From: Candidatus Melainabacteria bacterium
Lineage (GTDB): Bacteria; Cyanobacteriota; Vampirovibrionia; Obscuribacterales; Obscuribacteraceae
NCBI GenBank assembly: GCA_012965515.1
Contig: DTSE01000524.1
Span: forward strand, 1-47,311
Direction of reading: 5' to 3'
Length of the DNA stretch: 47,311 bases
The translations under genes were made by a program, and so were the position numbers. The notes beneath the pieces are model-generated. The model made no database searches. It saw only the letters and a program-made list of their open reading frames with translations, and was not told where the DNA came from. Shown piece by piece: positions 1-10,849 of the stretch (its first letter is position 1; the number at the start of each line of letters is the position of its first letter).

Positions 1-1974
<1,974 letters not shown>

Positions 1975-2198
1975 ATCTGCCCTAAGGTTGCCTTTAATTG
2001 GTCGAATCATTGATCAATGAGGATTCTAAAGTACTTGTTGGCAAGTTTAGTTAGAGGCACTTAGGAACCTTATGCGCTGGATTCAAGAAGCCGACAGGCT
2101 GGGCCCCACAACGCCTTAAAATAATTTCAAAGTGAATCAGCTACCAAGCTTCAAATGAAGCCGAGCAAATGTTTTAGAAGAGCGTAATTTTGCGCTGA

Positions 2199-3578
2199 CT
2201 AATTGCAGTCGGAAGTAACAGCAGGCACTTTTACTTGATTGATAACGCCAATCAAATGTTTGGTTTGCTCTTCCAAAATTTCGCGATTCACAGCACCAAC
2301 CGTCAAGCGAAGCACAGGCTCCGTTTGCGAACCTCTGGCTGCAAACCACCATTGTGGGAAGTTTACCGACAAACCGTCGATATGCTCCTTGGCACCACCG
2401 GTGATGGCTTCGTCCAGATGACGCAAAACCTGTTCGATGCCGGCTACACGCAAGTTGATTTCACCACTAGATGAATAGCGGGAGAGTGGCTCGATATGCG
2501 CAGAAAGGGGGTGCCCTTTGCGCGAAACCAGATTGATGACTTCAATCAATGTACGCATAGCATTGTCACTGTCGTACATGTCGCCGTAATAGTAGTGACC
2601 GGAGAGCTCACCGGCAAAAAGTGCCTTGTGCTCTTGCATGTTGTTCTTGATGAACATGGTACCGACGCCGGTGCGCACAGCCTTGCCGCCAAGACTTTCA
2701 ATATGCTCACCGACAGAGCGGCTGGCACGCAAATCGAATACGACTGTGCCCTTGCCCTTGTTCTCTATCAAGTGCGCGCCGACCAAACCGATCATCAAGT
2801 CGGTGCCGATCATGACGCCTTTCTCGTCGACAAAAATTGCTCTGTCGGCATCGCCGTCAAATGCCACACCAAAATCGCACTTTTGCTCGATGACCGTATT
2901 CGACAACGCGGCCAACGCACCTTCATCGAGCGGGTTGGGAGAGCGGGTGGGAAACTCGCCGTCTGCCGTGCAAGCAAGCGCTATAAAATCGACGCTAGTG
3001 CATGTTCTGAGCAGTTCAATGACCTCCGGGGCAGCGGCGCCGTGCCCGACGTCAATCGCCACTTTCAAGCGGCGCTGAGGCGCCAGCAGCGAAGTCAAAA
3101 ACTCGATGTATTGCTGCACACCGTTAACTTGGGATACGGAACCCGGCTTTTTGCCGTTGACCGGTTCCAAACTGTTCAAGATTTGCTCGATTTCTTTGAG
3201 TCCGTTGCCGGCGCCAATCGGATTCGCCTTACCTGTGTATAGCTTGAATCCGTTGTGCTCTTTGCCCAGATGGCTGGCGGTTACGGAAATCGTGGCGTCA
3301 AAACCATTCGTCGCGCCAAACCAGGCAATCATGGGCGTAGAAGCAACAGACAGGTTGACGACGTCGTGACCGGCTGTGGTCAAACCGGCAGTGAGAGCTT
3401 CCGCCAGCTTCGGTGAATGAGTACGGCTGTCATGCCCGACCAAAACCCGCAAACGCTCGATAGGAGAGAGAAAACGTCCAAATGCTCGTCCGAGCTTGAA
3501 GGCGAAATCTTCGTTGAGTGCTTGACCGTAAGTACCGCGTATGTCGTATGCACCGAATAGCTTGTTGCCGGAACCCAT
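2199..3578 (-). CDS. Phosphomannomutase/phosphoglucomutase family protein
   Basis: Interconverts hexose 6-phosphate and hexose 1-phosphate in the cytoplasm, supplying mannose-1-P or glucose-1-P for nucleotide sugars. The 459 residues match the usual alpha-D-phosphohexomutase length. Visible landmarks in order: FGAYDIRGTYG at the N-terminus, VGHDSRTHSP, the phosphoserine loop ISVTASHLGKEHNGFK, the Mg-binding loop FDGDADR, the sugar-binding loop GELSGHYYYGDMYDSDNA, and the C-terminal phosphate clamp RGSQTEPVLRL. The phosphoserine loop is TASHLG where the family normally has TASHNP; the serine and histidine are kept. Mannose versus glucose specificity cannot be settled by eye. It lies 194 bases downstream of a glycosyltransferase on the same strand and probably feeds the glycan cluster. 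Confidence 0.93.
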   Translation of the reverse strand: MGSGNKLFGAYDIRGTYGQALNEDFAFKLGRAFGRFLSPIERLRVLVGHDSRTHSPKLAEALTAGLTTAGHDVVNLSVASTPMIAWFGATNGFDATISVTASHLGKEHNGFKLYTGKANPIGAGNGLKEIEQILNSLEPVNGKKPGSVSQVNGVQQYIEFLTSLLAPQRRLKVAIDVGHGAAAPEVIELLRTCTSVDFIALACTADGEFPTRSPNPLDEGALAALSNTVIEQKCDFGVAFDGDADRAIFVDEKGVMIGTDLMIGLVGAHLIENKGKGTVVFDLRASRSVGEHIESLGGKAVRTGVGTMFIKNNMQEHKALFAGELSGHYYYGDMYDSDNAMRTLIEVINLVSRKGHPLSAHIEPLSRYSSSGEINLRVAGIEQVLRHLDEAITGGAKEHIDGLSVNFPQWWFAARGSQTEPVLRLTVGAVNREILEEQTKHLIGVINQVKVPAVTSDCN

Positions 3579-3772
3579 TGAGAATCGAAACCTCGTCTAT
3601 TGACTACTTCAATATTGCCATAGAAGAGTAATCTGAAAAGAGCTGAAAAGGGGCTCATGACAATACCCTTACTAAGACTTAACCGAGTCCTGACATTCGG
3701 ATCGGCGTCTTTATACTCCCAGCATATCTACCGCGACACTCCCGGAGGTGCGAACGAACATCGAGCGCTTCC

Positions 3773-4708
3773 TTAAGCCGAGTCCTTGCTCGCAGGAGAC
3801 TCATGAACCTCACGGACCAGCGTATAAGGTCTCATTTTCGTTTCCACAAAAATTCGAGAGACATACAAGCCGACAATACCAATCGAAAGGATCACTAGAC
3901 CACCCAGGATCCAGACCGAAGCCATCACTGAAATCCAACCTGGTAGAACTTTTCCTGTAGACCAGATTGCTAGCAGCCCTGCGGCCACTAGCGTGGAAAG
4001 GAAAAAGATTGCCAAACCAAGATAGAAAACAAAATAGAGAGGGCGCTCGCTAAATGAAGTCACGCTATCGAGAAGAACAAGCATGCGAGAGCTAAATCTG
4101 TAGCTGGTCTCGGTTCTCGAAAGCTTTTCGAACTTAACTCCCAGCTGGCGGAATCCAGTTAAGACCCACAAGCCACCAATAGCCGTCTTGTGCTCTTTGT
4201 GCAGCGTAAGGGCATCTACATATCGCTTCTTCATCAGCCTGACAGTGCTGTGATTGCGTGGCACTTTGATTGTAATTAGTGCATCGATAAGAAACCAGGC
4301 AAAGGCCCCGCTGGTACGTTCAAACCATTCACCTTTGCGCTGTTCCTGGCAGCCATACACAACATCCCAATCACCTTCCATGAGCTTATGGTGGAACTCG
4401 CCAAGCAGCTCTGGCGGCTCTTCGAGGTCGACGTCGATAAGGAAGACCAGTTGCCCCTGTGCATGCTCTAAACCCGTCATCATCGCTTTGTGATGACCGA
4501 AGTTGCGCGACAGTTCAATTACTTTGATTTTGCTGTTGCGGGAAAGCACATCTAAGGCGACCCTTAGTGAGTTATCCGGAGAGCCGTCGTCGACCAGTAT
4601 TACTTCGAATTCACTAGTTATCTTTTCGGCTTCAGCACAAATGCGCTGACAAAACGGCTCCACGTATGGGCCGGAGTTATAGAGGGTGGCAACGATGGAA
4701 AGTTTCAC
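3773..4708 (-). CDS. Family 2 glycosyltransferase with C-terminal membrane anchor (GtrB/ArnC-like)
   Basis: Probably moves a sugar from a nucleotide donor to polyprenyl phosphate at the inner face of the membrane. The GT-A domain fills about residues 1-230: SIVATLYNSGPYVEPF, VILVDDGSPDNS, the nucleotide-binding DVDLEEPPEL (D-x-D), and a region around RNHSTVRLMKKRY. Two hydrophobic segments follow at about 235-260 and 270-292, as in GtrB and ArnC type enzymes. It is 311 residues long and begins at ATG 4708. It lies 53 bases after the methyltransferase at 4762 on the same strand, so the two are likely co-transcribed. The sugar transferred is unknown. Confidence 0.9.
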   Translation of the reverse strand: MKLSIVATLYNSGPYVEPFCQRICAEAEKITSEFEVILVDDGSPDNSLRVALDVLSRNSKIKVIELSRNFGHHKAMMTGLEHAQGQLVFLIDVDLEEPPELLGEFHHKLMEGDWDVVYGCQEQRKGEWFERTSGAFAWFLIDALITIKVPRNHSTVRLMKKRYVDALTLHKEHKTAIGGLWVLTGFRQLGVKFEKLSRTETSYRFSSRMLVLLDSVTSFSERPLYFVFYLGLAIFFLSTLVAAGLLAIWSTGKVLPGWISVMASVWILGGLVILSIGIVGLYVSRIFVETKMRPYTLVREVHESPASKDSA

Positions 4709-4761
4709 TCGATGACAATACTAGAATTTGGCTAAAACCATATGCATAACCGAGTCGATAA

Positions 4762-5937
4762 TTAGCAAGAGATCATATGGTCCCAGCGGATAATTTCGAT
4801 GCCAAGACTGCTCAAGTTCTGCTGCAAGTTGGCTTGCGATTTTGGGTTTACGCCCAGGCATATAACTGAACTGGATGTAAGACTCATTGCGCTGCGATCA
4901 ATTACAGGCTTATTCTGAAACGAGCTGCCAGCCTCCGGTTTGTCGATCACGCAATGTGTAACTCGTTGCCAGTATTTTGGACAATAACAACTAAGCAACC
5001 AGCTAAAGGTGCTCGTTCCAAAGTTGTAGACGTTTTCATACTTGGAGACCTGCTTGAGCAGGAAATCGTCACATGCGGAATAGGCCTGAACATACGCTTT
5101 TCGGAGCTGAAACAATTCAGCAGGACTCGGTTCGACCGGCAGCTGAGGCTCATTTGTTTTTCCTTTTACAAATACCAAAAGCTGCTTATTTTGAACAGAA
5201 TCAATTGCCGGAGGTCCCTGCCATTTGAGCAGGTGAAGTCCACAAGACTGCGCAACCGTCACGAGCTGTTTTGGAGTAAAAGAGAAATTCTGATCGCTGA
5301 ACATGAACTCCGAGCTAGGCACAGAGGAATCAGGACAGGTAATTACTATGCAACCCTCTTCTTCTAGCCACTCGTTCAGCGTGCCGAGAAAATTTGCAGG
5401 ATCACTAGTGTGTTCAACAACGTTTGTCGAATAAATCAGGTCGAACTTTCTATCAATCTTTTCGTCAGAGGAAACTTTGCACTCCAATACATTGAATCCT
5501 CGCTCTCTGGCATTCTTGCTTTCTTGAGATGAAGGCTCAATGCCCATAAGAAGGGCTTCCGGATAGACCCCTTTCATGGCTTCCAGCATCCATCCCCTTC
5601 CGCAACCAGCATCTAGAATAGTGGAAGGATAACGCTCCGGTATTGCATCCTTGATCCACTCAGCCATCGCGCGATACCTGGGCTGATCATAGATTCCGGC
5701 GCCTGGCCTCTCATAAAAACTGTAATGATTCTCGTAGAAATCAGTGCTTCCAAGATGCCTGATCTCAGCCCTTTGGAGTAATCCACAGGTCATGCATTGA
5801 AACTTCGATAGAGGTTCTGCGACTCGCACTCCGGCAGTCGTCATCGAGAAATCCCAAATCGCAGGAATTTGCTGCAACGTACGACTTCGACACATGAAAC
5901 ACTGGTTTGAAGTAGCGTCCAGAACAGGTTGACTCAT
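4762..5937 (-). CDS. SAM-dependent methyltransferase with N-terminal zinc-finger (C-methyltransferase-like)
   Basis: Class I SAM methyltransferase, probably acting on a sugar. Cys13, Cys16, Cys48 and Cys51 form the zinc site usual in sugar C-methyltransferases. The SAM site is ILDAGCGRGWMLEAM, with VVEHTSDPANFL later. The C-terminal quarter (NFGTSTFSWLLSCYCP, VIDKP) resembles the C-terminal domain of that family (PF08484), but the HEH signature seen in the 33602 homologue is absent. A longer reading from 6054 would overlap the upstream gene by 95 bases. The ATG at 5937 has a GGAGAG five bases upstream and lies 22 bases after the upstream stop, so I chose it (391 residues). Confidence 0.82.
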   Translation of the reverse strand: MSQPVLDATSNQCFMCRSRTLQQIPAIWDFSMTTAGVRVAEPLSKFQCMTCGLLQRAEIRHLGSTDFYENHYSFYERPGAGIYDQPRYRAMAEWIKDAIPERYPSTILDAGCGRGWMLEAMKGVYPEALLMGIEPSSQESKNARERGFNVLECKVSSDEKIDRKFDLIYSTNVVEHTSDPANFLGTLNEWLEEEGCIVITCPDSSVPSSEFMFSDQNFSFTPKQLVTVAQSCGLHLLKWQGPPAIDSVQNKQLLVFVKGKTNEPQLPVEPSPAELFQLRKAYVQAYSACDDFLLKQVSKYENVYNFGTSTFSWLLSCYCPKYWQRVTHCVIDKPEAGSSFQNKPVIDRSAMSLTSSSVICLGVNPKSQANLQQNLSSLGIEIIRWDHMISC

Positions 5938-5942
5938 TGGGA

Positions 5943-5948
5943 CTCTCC
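5943..5948 (-). promoter_or_regulatory. Ribosome binding site GGAGAG
   Basis: On the minus strand GGAGAG sits five bases before the ATG at 5937. It decides the start of the methyltransferase, because the in-frame ATG at 6054 has no comparable site and lies inside the upstream gene. Confidence 0.75.
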
Positions 5949-5959
5949 GTACAAATGGC

Positions 5960-6883
5960 TCACTCAAAAACTGCCAGACCGATGCCTGTTTCCCCATATC
6001 CATTTCCGTTGTAGAGGGCATAACAGTTGCCGTCAGAAAAGATCGGGTGGGCATAACAAATCATTTCATCATCCCAGTCATCCGGCCCAACATCGATGCC
6101 CAAGCTCTGCGGCTGGCGCTGCCAGGTAATGCCGTCGACAGATGTAGCTATGCCGACACGATAGGATTCAGTTCCGCCTCTAAAAGTGAACCACATCACG
6201 TATCTTCCATTCTCCTTCCACACCACAGGGCGCGCCAGAGCGTATTCCTCATCTTCGTAATTCAGGCATAGATGATCAGAGCACTCCCAATCGAATCCAT
6301 CATGCGATGTTGCGTGTTTGACAGTGTAGTAATGCTTCGGTCGACCCTCACCCTCTGGTCTGACCCATTTGGTGCAGGAGGTATACCACATGCGCAATTT
6401 GCCATTTTCTTCAAGCACATACGGAGCAGCAGTGACATAGGGATCGAAATGATTTCGACCCAATACCGGTGCGCGTGAAGCTCGAGCATATGTCTTTCCA
6501 TCATCAGTGGAGACACTTAAGCCTATATGAAAGGCAAACGGAACATCAACTGTGCGCGACCAACCCGTGTAATAAAGGTATTTGCTCCCGCGAAAATCGA
6601 TCAGTGCGCTTGGCATCACACCCGCATCGTCAAACGCGCCCAAAGATCCGAGATCTAAAGTCGGGCGCTCGCAAAGCTCAAGTATCTTCTGGGGCTGGTT
6701 AATATCAAATACAAAGGAACCGCCTCTGGCTCGATTATCTTTATCGCGACCAGCAAAGTGGACACGGTAAAAACCGCTGCCCAAGGATTCAGGCAATGGA
6801 TTTTGAGCGTGTGTGCGCATCCATTCATATTGCCCGGGGACAAACAATCTGCCTAACTTTCTCCAAACAGCGCACTTGCTCAT
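5960..6883 (-). CDS. Glycosidase-like five-bladed beta-propeller protein
   Basis: Resembles the GH43/GH32/GH130-type propellers found in polysaccharide loci. Repeated blade signatures are visible: GVMPSALIDFRGSKYLYYTGW, FHIGLSVSTDDGKTY, YVLEENGKLRMWYTS, VKHATSHDGFDWE, PVVWKENGRYVMWFTFR, VGIATSVDGITWQR. Acidic residues stand at the expected blade edges (for example FDDAGVMPS and NHFDPYVTAAP), but I cannot assign a catalytic pair. There is no signal peptide in the 307 residues, so a cytoplasmic role is likely. It is the first gene of a minus-strand operon with the methyltransferase and GT2 downstream. It could be a hydrolase, a phosphorylase or a non-catalytic glycan-binding protein. Confidence 0.7.
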   Translation of the reverse strand: MSKCAVWRKLGRLFVPGQYEWMRTHAQNPLPESLGSGFYRVHFAGRDKDNRARGGSFVFDINQPQKILELCERPTLDLGSLGAFDDAGVMPSALIDFRGSKYLYYTGWSRTVDVPFAFHIGLSVSTDDGKTYARASRAPVLGRNHFDPYVTAAPYVLEENGKLRMWYTSCTKWVRPEGEGRPKHYYTVKHATSHDGFDWECSDHLCLNYEDEEYALARPVVWKENGRYVMWFTFRGGTESYRVGIATSVDGITWQRQPQSLGIDVGPDDWDDEMICYAHPIFSDGNCYALYNGNGYGETGIGLAVFE

Positions 6884-7061
6884 CGTGATTTGCGATCCTT
6901 CGAAGTTCTTTTCAAAACCCAGACGGACATTATTTCAAATAAAGGACCAACACTTCATTGACTAATTCAGATTTTCGTCTAACATGCACACCTGTCGCGG
7001 TCTCTCAGAAGAACGACTAGTTGCAGCCGACAAAGATGTGGTGGGTGAATACAAGGCTTTT

Positions 7062-7922
7062 ATGAAAATCTGTTTCGGATGCCAGAACCGTTACGAATCA
7101 CAAGGATGGTCCTGTCCTCAATGTCACTTCGCTCCTGCATTAGCTTCTGATGGAAATCCTCTATTTGCTCCGTATTTAGCCGAACAAAACGAAGGCTTTC
7201 CGACAACCAGATACAACGAAGAGTCTGGAAATTTTTGGTTCCGTGCCAGAAACAGATTGATTATCTGGGCATTGCGAAAATACTTTCCTGCCATGAAGAA
7301 CTTTTTCGAGGTTGGATGCGGAACAGGATATGTGCTTTCCGGCATCAGAAAGGCGTTTCCGTCTGTAAAACTCTATGGAGCTGAAATTTATTCGGAAGCG
7401 CTGACTGTCGCAGCGCGAAACGTAAATGGTGCAGAGATGCTACAGATGGATGCCACTCGAATTCCTTACGAAGGCGAATTCGATGTAATTGGTGCTTTTG
7501 ATGTTTTAGAGCATATCAAAGAAGACGAGCTTGTTCTAAAACAAATCCACCAGGCGTTGCGAGGCAAAGCAAGCGGAGTTATCCTCACTGTTCCGCAGCA
7601 CATGAGCTTGTGGAGTGTAGCTGACGAATACGCCTGTCATGTGAGGCGTTACAGTCGCGCTGAGCTCGCCTCAAAACTCACAAATTCAGGCTTTCACATC
7701 ATTGCCATGACCTCATTTGTATCCAGCCTCTTGCCCCTGATGTATCTTTCAAGATTGAAAGCCAAGTCTCTTAAAGACTACGACCCAACGGGAGAGTTCC
7801 AAATTCCCTTTATTCTCAACAGAGCCCTGGAAGCAATTCTTATAGCAGAGCAAACCGCTATAAGAGCGGGTGTTTCGCTACCTGTCGGTGGCTCCTTACT
7901 AGCAATCGCAGCGGTCGAGTAG
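7062..7922 (+). CDS. SAM-dependent methyltransferase with N-terminal zinc ribbon
   Basis: Class I methyltransferase of 286 residues, substrate unknown. A short zinc ribbon comes first (Cys4, Cys7, Cys18, Cys21, pattern CFGC...CPQC), then the SAM site FFEVGCGTGYVLSGIRKAFP, the second acidic strand LYGAEIYSEAL, the DATRIP motif and FDVLEHIKEDELVL. The tail contains a hydrophobic patch (SFVSSLLPLMYLS) that may touch the membrane. An upstream ATG at 6984 would add 26 residues without a ribosome site. The ATG at 7062 places the ribbon at the very N-terminus as in relatives and has AAGG five bases upstream, so I prefer it. Divergent from the propeller gene. Confidence 0.85.
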   Translation: MKICFGCQNRYESQGWSCPQCHFAPALASDGNPLFAPYLAEQNEGFPTTRYNEESGNFWFRARNRLIIWALRKYFPAMKNFFEVGCGTGYVLSGIRKAFPSVKLYGAEIYSEALTVAARNVNGAEMLQMDATRIPYEGEFDVIGAFDVLEHIKEDELVLKQIHQALRGKASGVILTVPQHMSLWSVADEYACHVRRYSRAELASKLTNSGFHIIAMTSFVSSLLPLMYLSRLKAKSLKDYDPTGEFQIPFILNRALEAILIAEQTAIRAGVSLPVGGSLLAIAAVE

Positions 7923-7986
7923 GCGAGCTTCGATAATGTACTATTTTCTTTTGCATAGAACTTGAGCATCGGCGCAAATCATAAAC

Positions 7987-8604
7987 ATGCTGGACAAAAT
8001 CCGCGATTACTATTCAGAAAAGGTAACAGCACACGGCGACACTCATCGCGGTGTCGACTGGAATTCAGAACAATCTCAGACGATGCGCTTTTATCAGTTA
8101 AGCAAAGTATTGCCGGCTGATCAGCCCTTTTCAGTAAACGACCTCGGCTGCGGGTATGGAGCATTTTGTGAATACCTGGAAAGCACCTACAAACAACCAT
8201 TCTCATACCGCGGAACAGATATCTCACAGAACATGATTTCAGCGGCTAAGAAGAGGCTGTCCGGCAAAGATAATGTTTCACTTCGATGCGCATCAAATCT
8301 GGAACCTGCTGATTACACGATTGCCAGCGGAATCTTCAATGTGCGCCTCGAAGCGACCGATGATGACTGGCTAGAGTACATACAAACAACGATTGACGCT
8401 ATGAACGAAGCCAGTAGGTTTGGCTTTTCATTCAATGTTCTTTCCAAATACAGCGATAAAGAGTTTTGGCGTGATTATCTTTACTATGCCGACCCACTTT
8501 TTCTTTTCGACAGATGTTGCACTCGTTACTCAAGACGAGTTGCCTTAAACCACGATTACGGGTTGTACGAATTCACCATTCTTGTTCGAAAGGAAACAGG
8601 ATAA
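7987..8604 (+). CDS. Class I SAM-dependent methyltransferase
   Basis: A compact 205-residue methyltransferase. The SAM loop is VNDLGCGYGAFCEYL at about 48-62, followed by YRGTDISQNMISAAKKRL and the later strand YTIASGIFNVRLE. The last third is rich in aromatic residues. The substrate is unknown; a sugar or lipid-linked intermediate would fit the neighbourhood. It follows the 7062 methyltransferase by 64 bases on the same strand. Its stop lies only nine bases from the stop of the convergent acyltransferase gene at 8614. Confidence 0.85.
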   Translation: MLDKIRDYYSEKVTAHGDTHRGVDWNSEQSQTMRFYQLSKVLPADQPFSVNDLGCGYGAFCEYLESTYKQPFSYRGTDISQNMISAAKKRLSGKDNVSLRCASNLEPADYTIASGIFNVRLEATDDDWLEYIQTTIDAMNEASRFGFSFNVLSKYSDKEFWRDYLYYADPLFLFDRCCTRYSRRVALNHDYGLYEFTILVRKETG

Positions 8605-8613
8605 GAATTGACT

Positions 8614-9291
8614 TTAGAAGTTCTTGCCTAACATCGAACAAAATTTGTCGCTAGGGAATGCGGCTTTTGGCGTCTGGCTGACAACGTAGACTTCTTTCGG
8701 ACCGGTGCTTTTGGTTATCAGAGCGTTCGCACCGATAAAGTTCTCCTCTTCGATAACGACACCATTGGAAATGGATGCATTGATTCCTATGAAGGAAAAT
8801 GGCTTGATAGTAACGTCTCCAGCCATGCATACATGTGATGTAATCCAGCAATGGTCCGAGATTACAGATCTGTCGCCAATTTGATTGCCACTCCAAATGG
8901 TTACGTTGTTGCCGATTCTCACATCAAAATTGATTGAGTTATTTTCGAGAATAAGACAGTTTTCACCGATCTCAAGCTCGTCAGAAAAGGGAATTGTCGA
9001 ACTCACATAGCTAGCCAACTCATATCCCTTTTCCTTACATTCAAGGTATTTTTTGTACCTTACTTTATTCAAGTCCTGACTGCCCAACGGCACAAAGAGC
9101 TTGTATTCTTGCGGGGAATAGTGTTGTTGAACCAAATCGAAATCAACAACAGGAAGTCCCTTAAATTCACTAACCTGAAGGTATTTTGCGTCGACAGTAA
9201 AGGCGCACACCTCATAGTCCGAATCTTTCGCCAAATATCTATGGGCAATGTCTGCACCACGGCCGGTACCAAAAACAACAACCTTATTCAT
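8614..9291 (-). CDS. NeuD/PglD-like sugar O- or N-acyltransferase
   Basis: Probably transfers an acyl group to an amino or hydroxyl group of a nucleotide sugar. Residues 1-80 form the small Rossmann-like domain that binds the sugar nucleotide in PglD (VVVFGTGRGADIAHRYL). From about 100 the protein is a left-handed beta-helix of hexapeptide repeats (LEIGENCLILENNSI, VRIGNNVTIWSG, NQIGDRSVISDHCWI, GVVIEEENFIGANAL). A histidine-containing turn (SDHCWITSHV) could carry the catalytic base. The 225-residue length is normal. Its start overlaps the end of the adenylation gene by eight bases, so the two are translationally coupled. Context suggests its acyl donor may be the neighbouring acyl carrier protein rather than acetyl-CoA. 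Confidence 0.85.
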   Translation of the reverse strand: MNKVVVFGTGRGADIAHRYLAKDSDYEVCAFTVDAKYLQVSEFKGLPVVDFDLVQQHYSPQEYKLFVPLGSQDLNKVRYKKYLECKEKGYELASYVSSTIPFSDELEIGENCLILENNSINFDVRIGNNVTIWSGNQIGDRSVISDHCWITSHVCMAGDVTIKPFSFIGINASISNGVVIEEENFIGANALITKSTGPKEVYVVSQTPKAAFPSDKFCSMLGKNF

Positions 9292-10840
9292 TTACCAACT
9301 GTCCCAAATAGCCCGCTTTCAACTGTTTTCGATCCAATTTTCCATTTGCGTTTTTCGGCAACTGGTTTAAGAACTGAAACTTCGTGGGGATCATGTATTG
9401 AGGAATCAACTCGGAAAGACGTCTTCTCAATAGGTCCTCTTCGCATTCTGCATCTTTGGCTTTGACGAAAGCTACAAGCTGACTCAAACCGCGGATCTCG
9501 CAGTGAATTACAGCGTTCTGAGCCACCGCCTCTATACAATTGAGCGCATTCTCAATTTCTTCCAGCTCAATTCGATAACCCATATGCTTAATTTGATTGT
9601 CAGCCCTTCCGGTTATCCAAATTTTTCCGTCCTCTTGATTCAGATAAACAAGGTCTCCAGTCCTGTAGACAATGTCTGGGAAGGAGTCATGTTCAGGGTT
9701 TTGAATGAAAGCTGCCGCAGTGCGTTCTGGATCACGATAATAACCCAAGCCAACATTAGGCCCTCGAAGTATTAGTTCTCCGGATTCTCCAGGATTAACC
9801 GTTCTAAGCTCTTCATCAACAATCAATCCACCAAAATTCTTCGCCAGCTCACCGAGGGGAAGAAAACCCTTCAAGTCGACAAAATCGCCTTTTTGGACAG
9901 AATAGGATGAGCAAATGCATGTACATTCGGTCGGTCCATATACGTTGTAAAAGCTCACCCGGTCAGAAAAGATATCGAAGAGCTCCTTGAGCTTTGCCTT
10001 CGGATATCCCTCTCCACCAAAAATTATGCGCCTAATATGCCTAAAACTTTCCGGACGCAACGCTCTCATTGTTTGCAAATAGATCAACATGGAGGGGACA
10101 GAAAACCAGGATGTACATCCAAACTCATCAATCAAATGCATCAACTTCCGAGGATCTCGAACAGTAGCCCCGTCAAAAAGAGCCAGTGAAGCACCCGAAA
10201 ACAACGAAGAGTAGAGATCGAATACGGAATTATCGAAATAAAGCGGATTTACGCTGGTTAGCACGTCTGTCGATATAAATGAGTAAGTATCGACGCTCCA
10301 TTCGATCAGATTAAGCACATTCTGATGCGTCATCGTGGCGCCTTTGGGAAAGCCCGTGGACCCTGAGGTAAACATGACATAGGCCGGACTGTTAGAGGCT
10401 GTTGATTGGAGAAGGCGATGCAACTGCAACTTGTTTTGGACTGGTCTATCAAAGTCGATTGATTCGCGATCCACCGTCTTGTACCCAGTCTCTTCAATTC
10501 CAGCTCGCAGAGAACTGTCACAAATGATCAGGCTTGGATTGCAGCGTTGAAATATCTTCTCCAGCCGTGCAATCGGACTTTCCGAATCAAATACACTGTA
10601 TGTAACACCAGCCTTCAAGGTGCCAATAATACAGGCAATCGTTTGCGGGCTCTTGTCTCCGGCAATGCAAATCAACTCGCCAGGGTTTACTCCTGCAGAA
10701 ATCAAATAGTCAGCAAACGAGTCCGAATAGCTGTCCAGTTGCTGGTATGTTGTTTTTCCGTTCTCACAAATAAGCGCACAAGCATCTGGGTTGCCCGCGG
10801 CAACTGACTTGAACTTTCCTCCGAGGTTATAGATGTACAT
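9284..10840 (-). CDS. Amino-acid adenylation enzyme (stand-alone A domain, DltA/NRPS-like)
   Basis: Activates a carboxylic acid as its adenylate and loads it onto a carrier protein. Core motifs run in order: YVMFTSGSTGFPKGA (A3, about 154-168), YFDNSVFDLY (A4, about 201-210), NVYGPTECT (A5), YRTGDLV (A7), GRADNQIKHMGYRIE (A8) and NANGKLDRKQL (A10, with the catalytic lysine). The aspartate of FDNS is the residue that binds the alpha-amino group in amino-acid-activating domains, so the substrate is probably an amino acid. At 518 residues it has no fused carrier or condensation domain. Its carrier is most likely the small ACP encoded at 11599. The gene follows the SDR by nine bases. Confidence 0.92.
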   Translation of the reverse strand: MYIYNLGGKFKSVAAGNPDACALICENGKTTYQQLDSYSDSFADYLISAGVNPGELICIAGDKSPQTIACIIGTLKAGVTYSVFDSESPIARLEKIFQRCNPSLIICDSSLRAGIEETGYKTVDRESIDFDRPVQNKLQLHRLLQSTASNSPAYVMFTSGSTGFPKGATMTHQNVLNLIEWSVDTYSFISTDVLTSVNPLYFDNSVFDLYSSLFSGASLALFDGATVRDPRKLMHLIDEFGCTSWFSVPSMLIYLQTMRALRPESFRHIRRIIFGGEGYPKAKLKELFDIFSDRVSFYNVYGPTECTCICSSYSVQKGDFVDLKGFLPLGELAKNFGGLIVDEELRTVNPGESGELILRGPNVGLGYYRDPERTAAAFIQNPEHDSFPDIVYRTGDLVYLNQEDGKIWITGRADNQIKHMGYRIELEEIENALNCIEAVAQNAVIHCEIRGLSQLVAFVKAKDAECEEDLLRRRLSELIPQYMIPTKFQFLNQLPKNANGKLDRKQLKAGYLGQLVNE

Positions 10841-10849
10841 TGATTCGCC

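Noticed and set aside
2496-3242. A 248-codon plus-strand frame.
   Set aside because: It is antisense to the phosphohexomutase, with no recognisable domain and no ribosome site.
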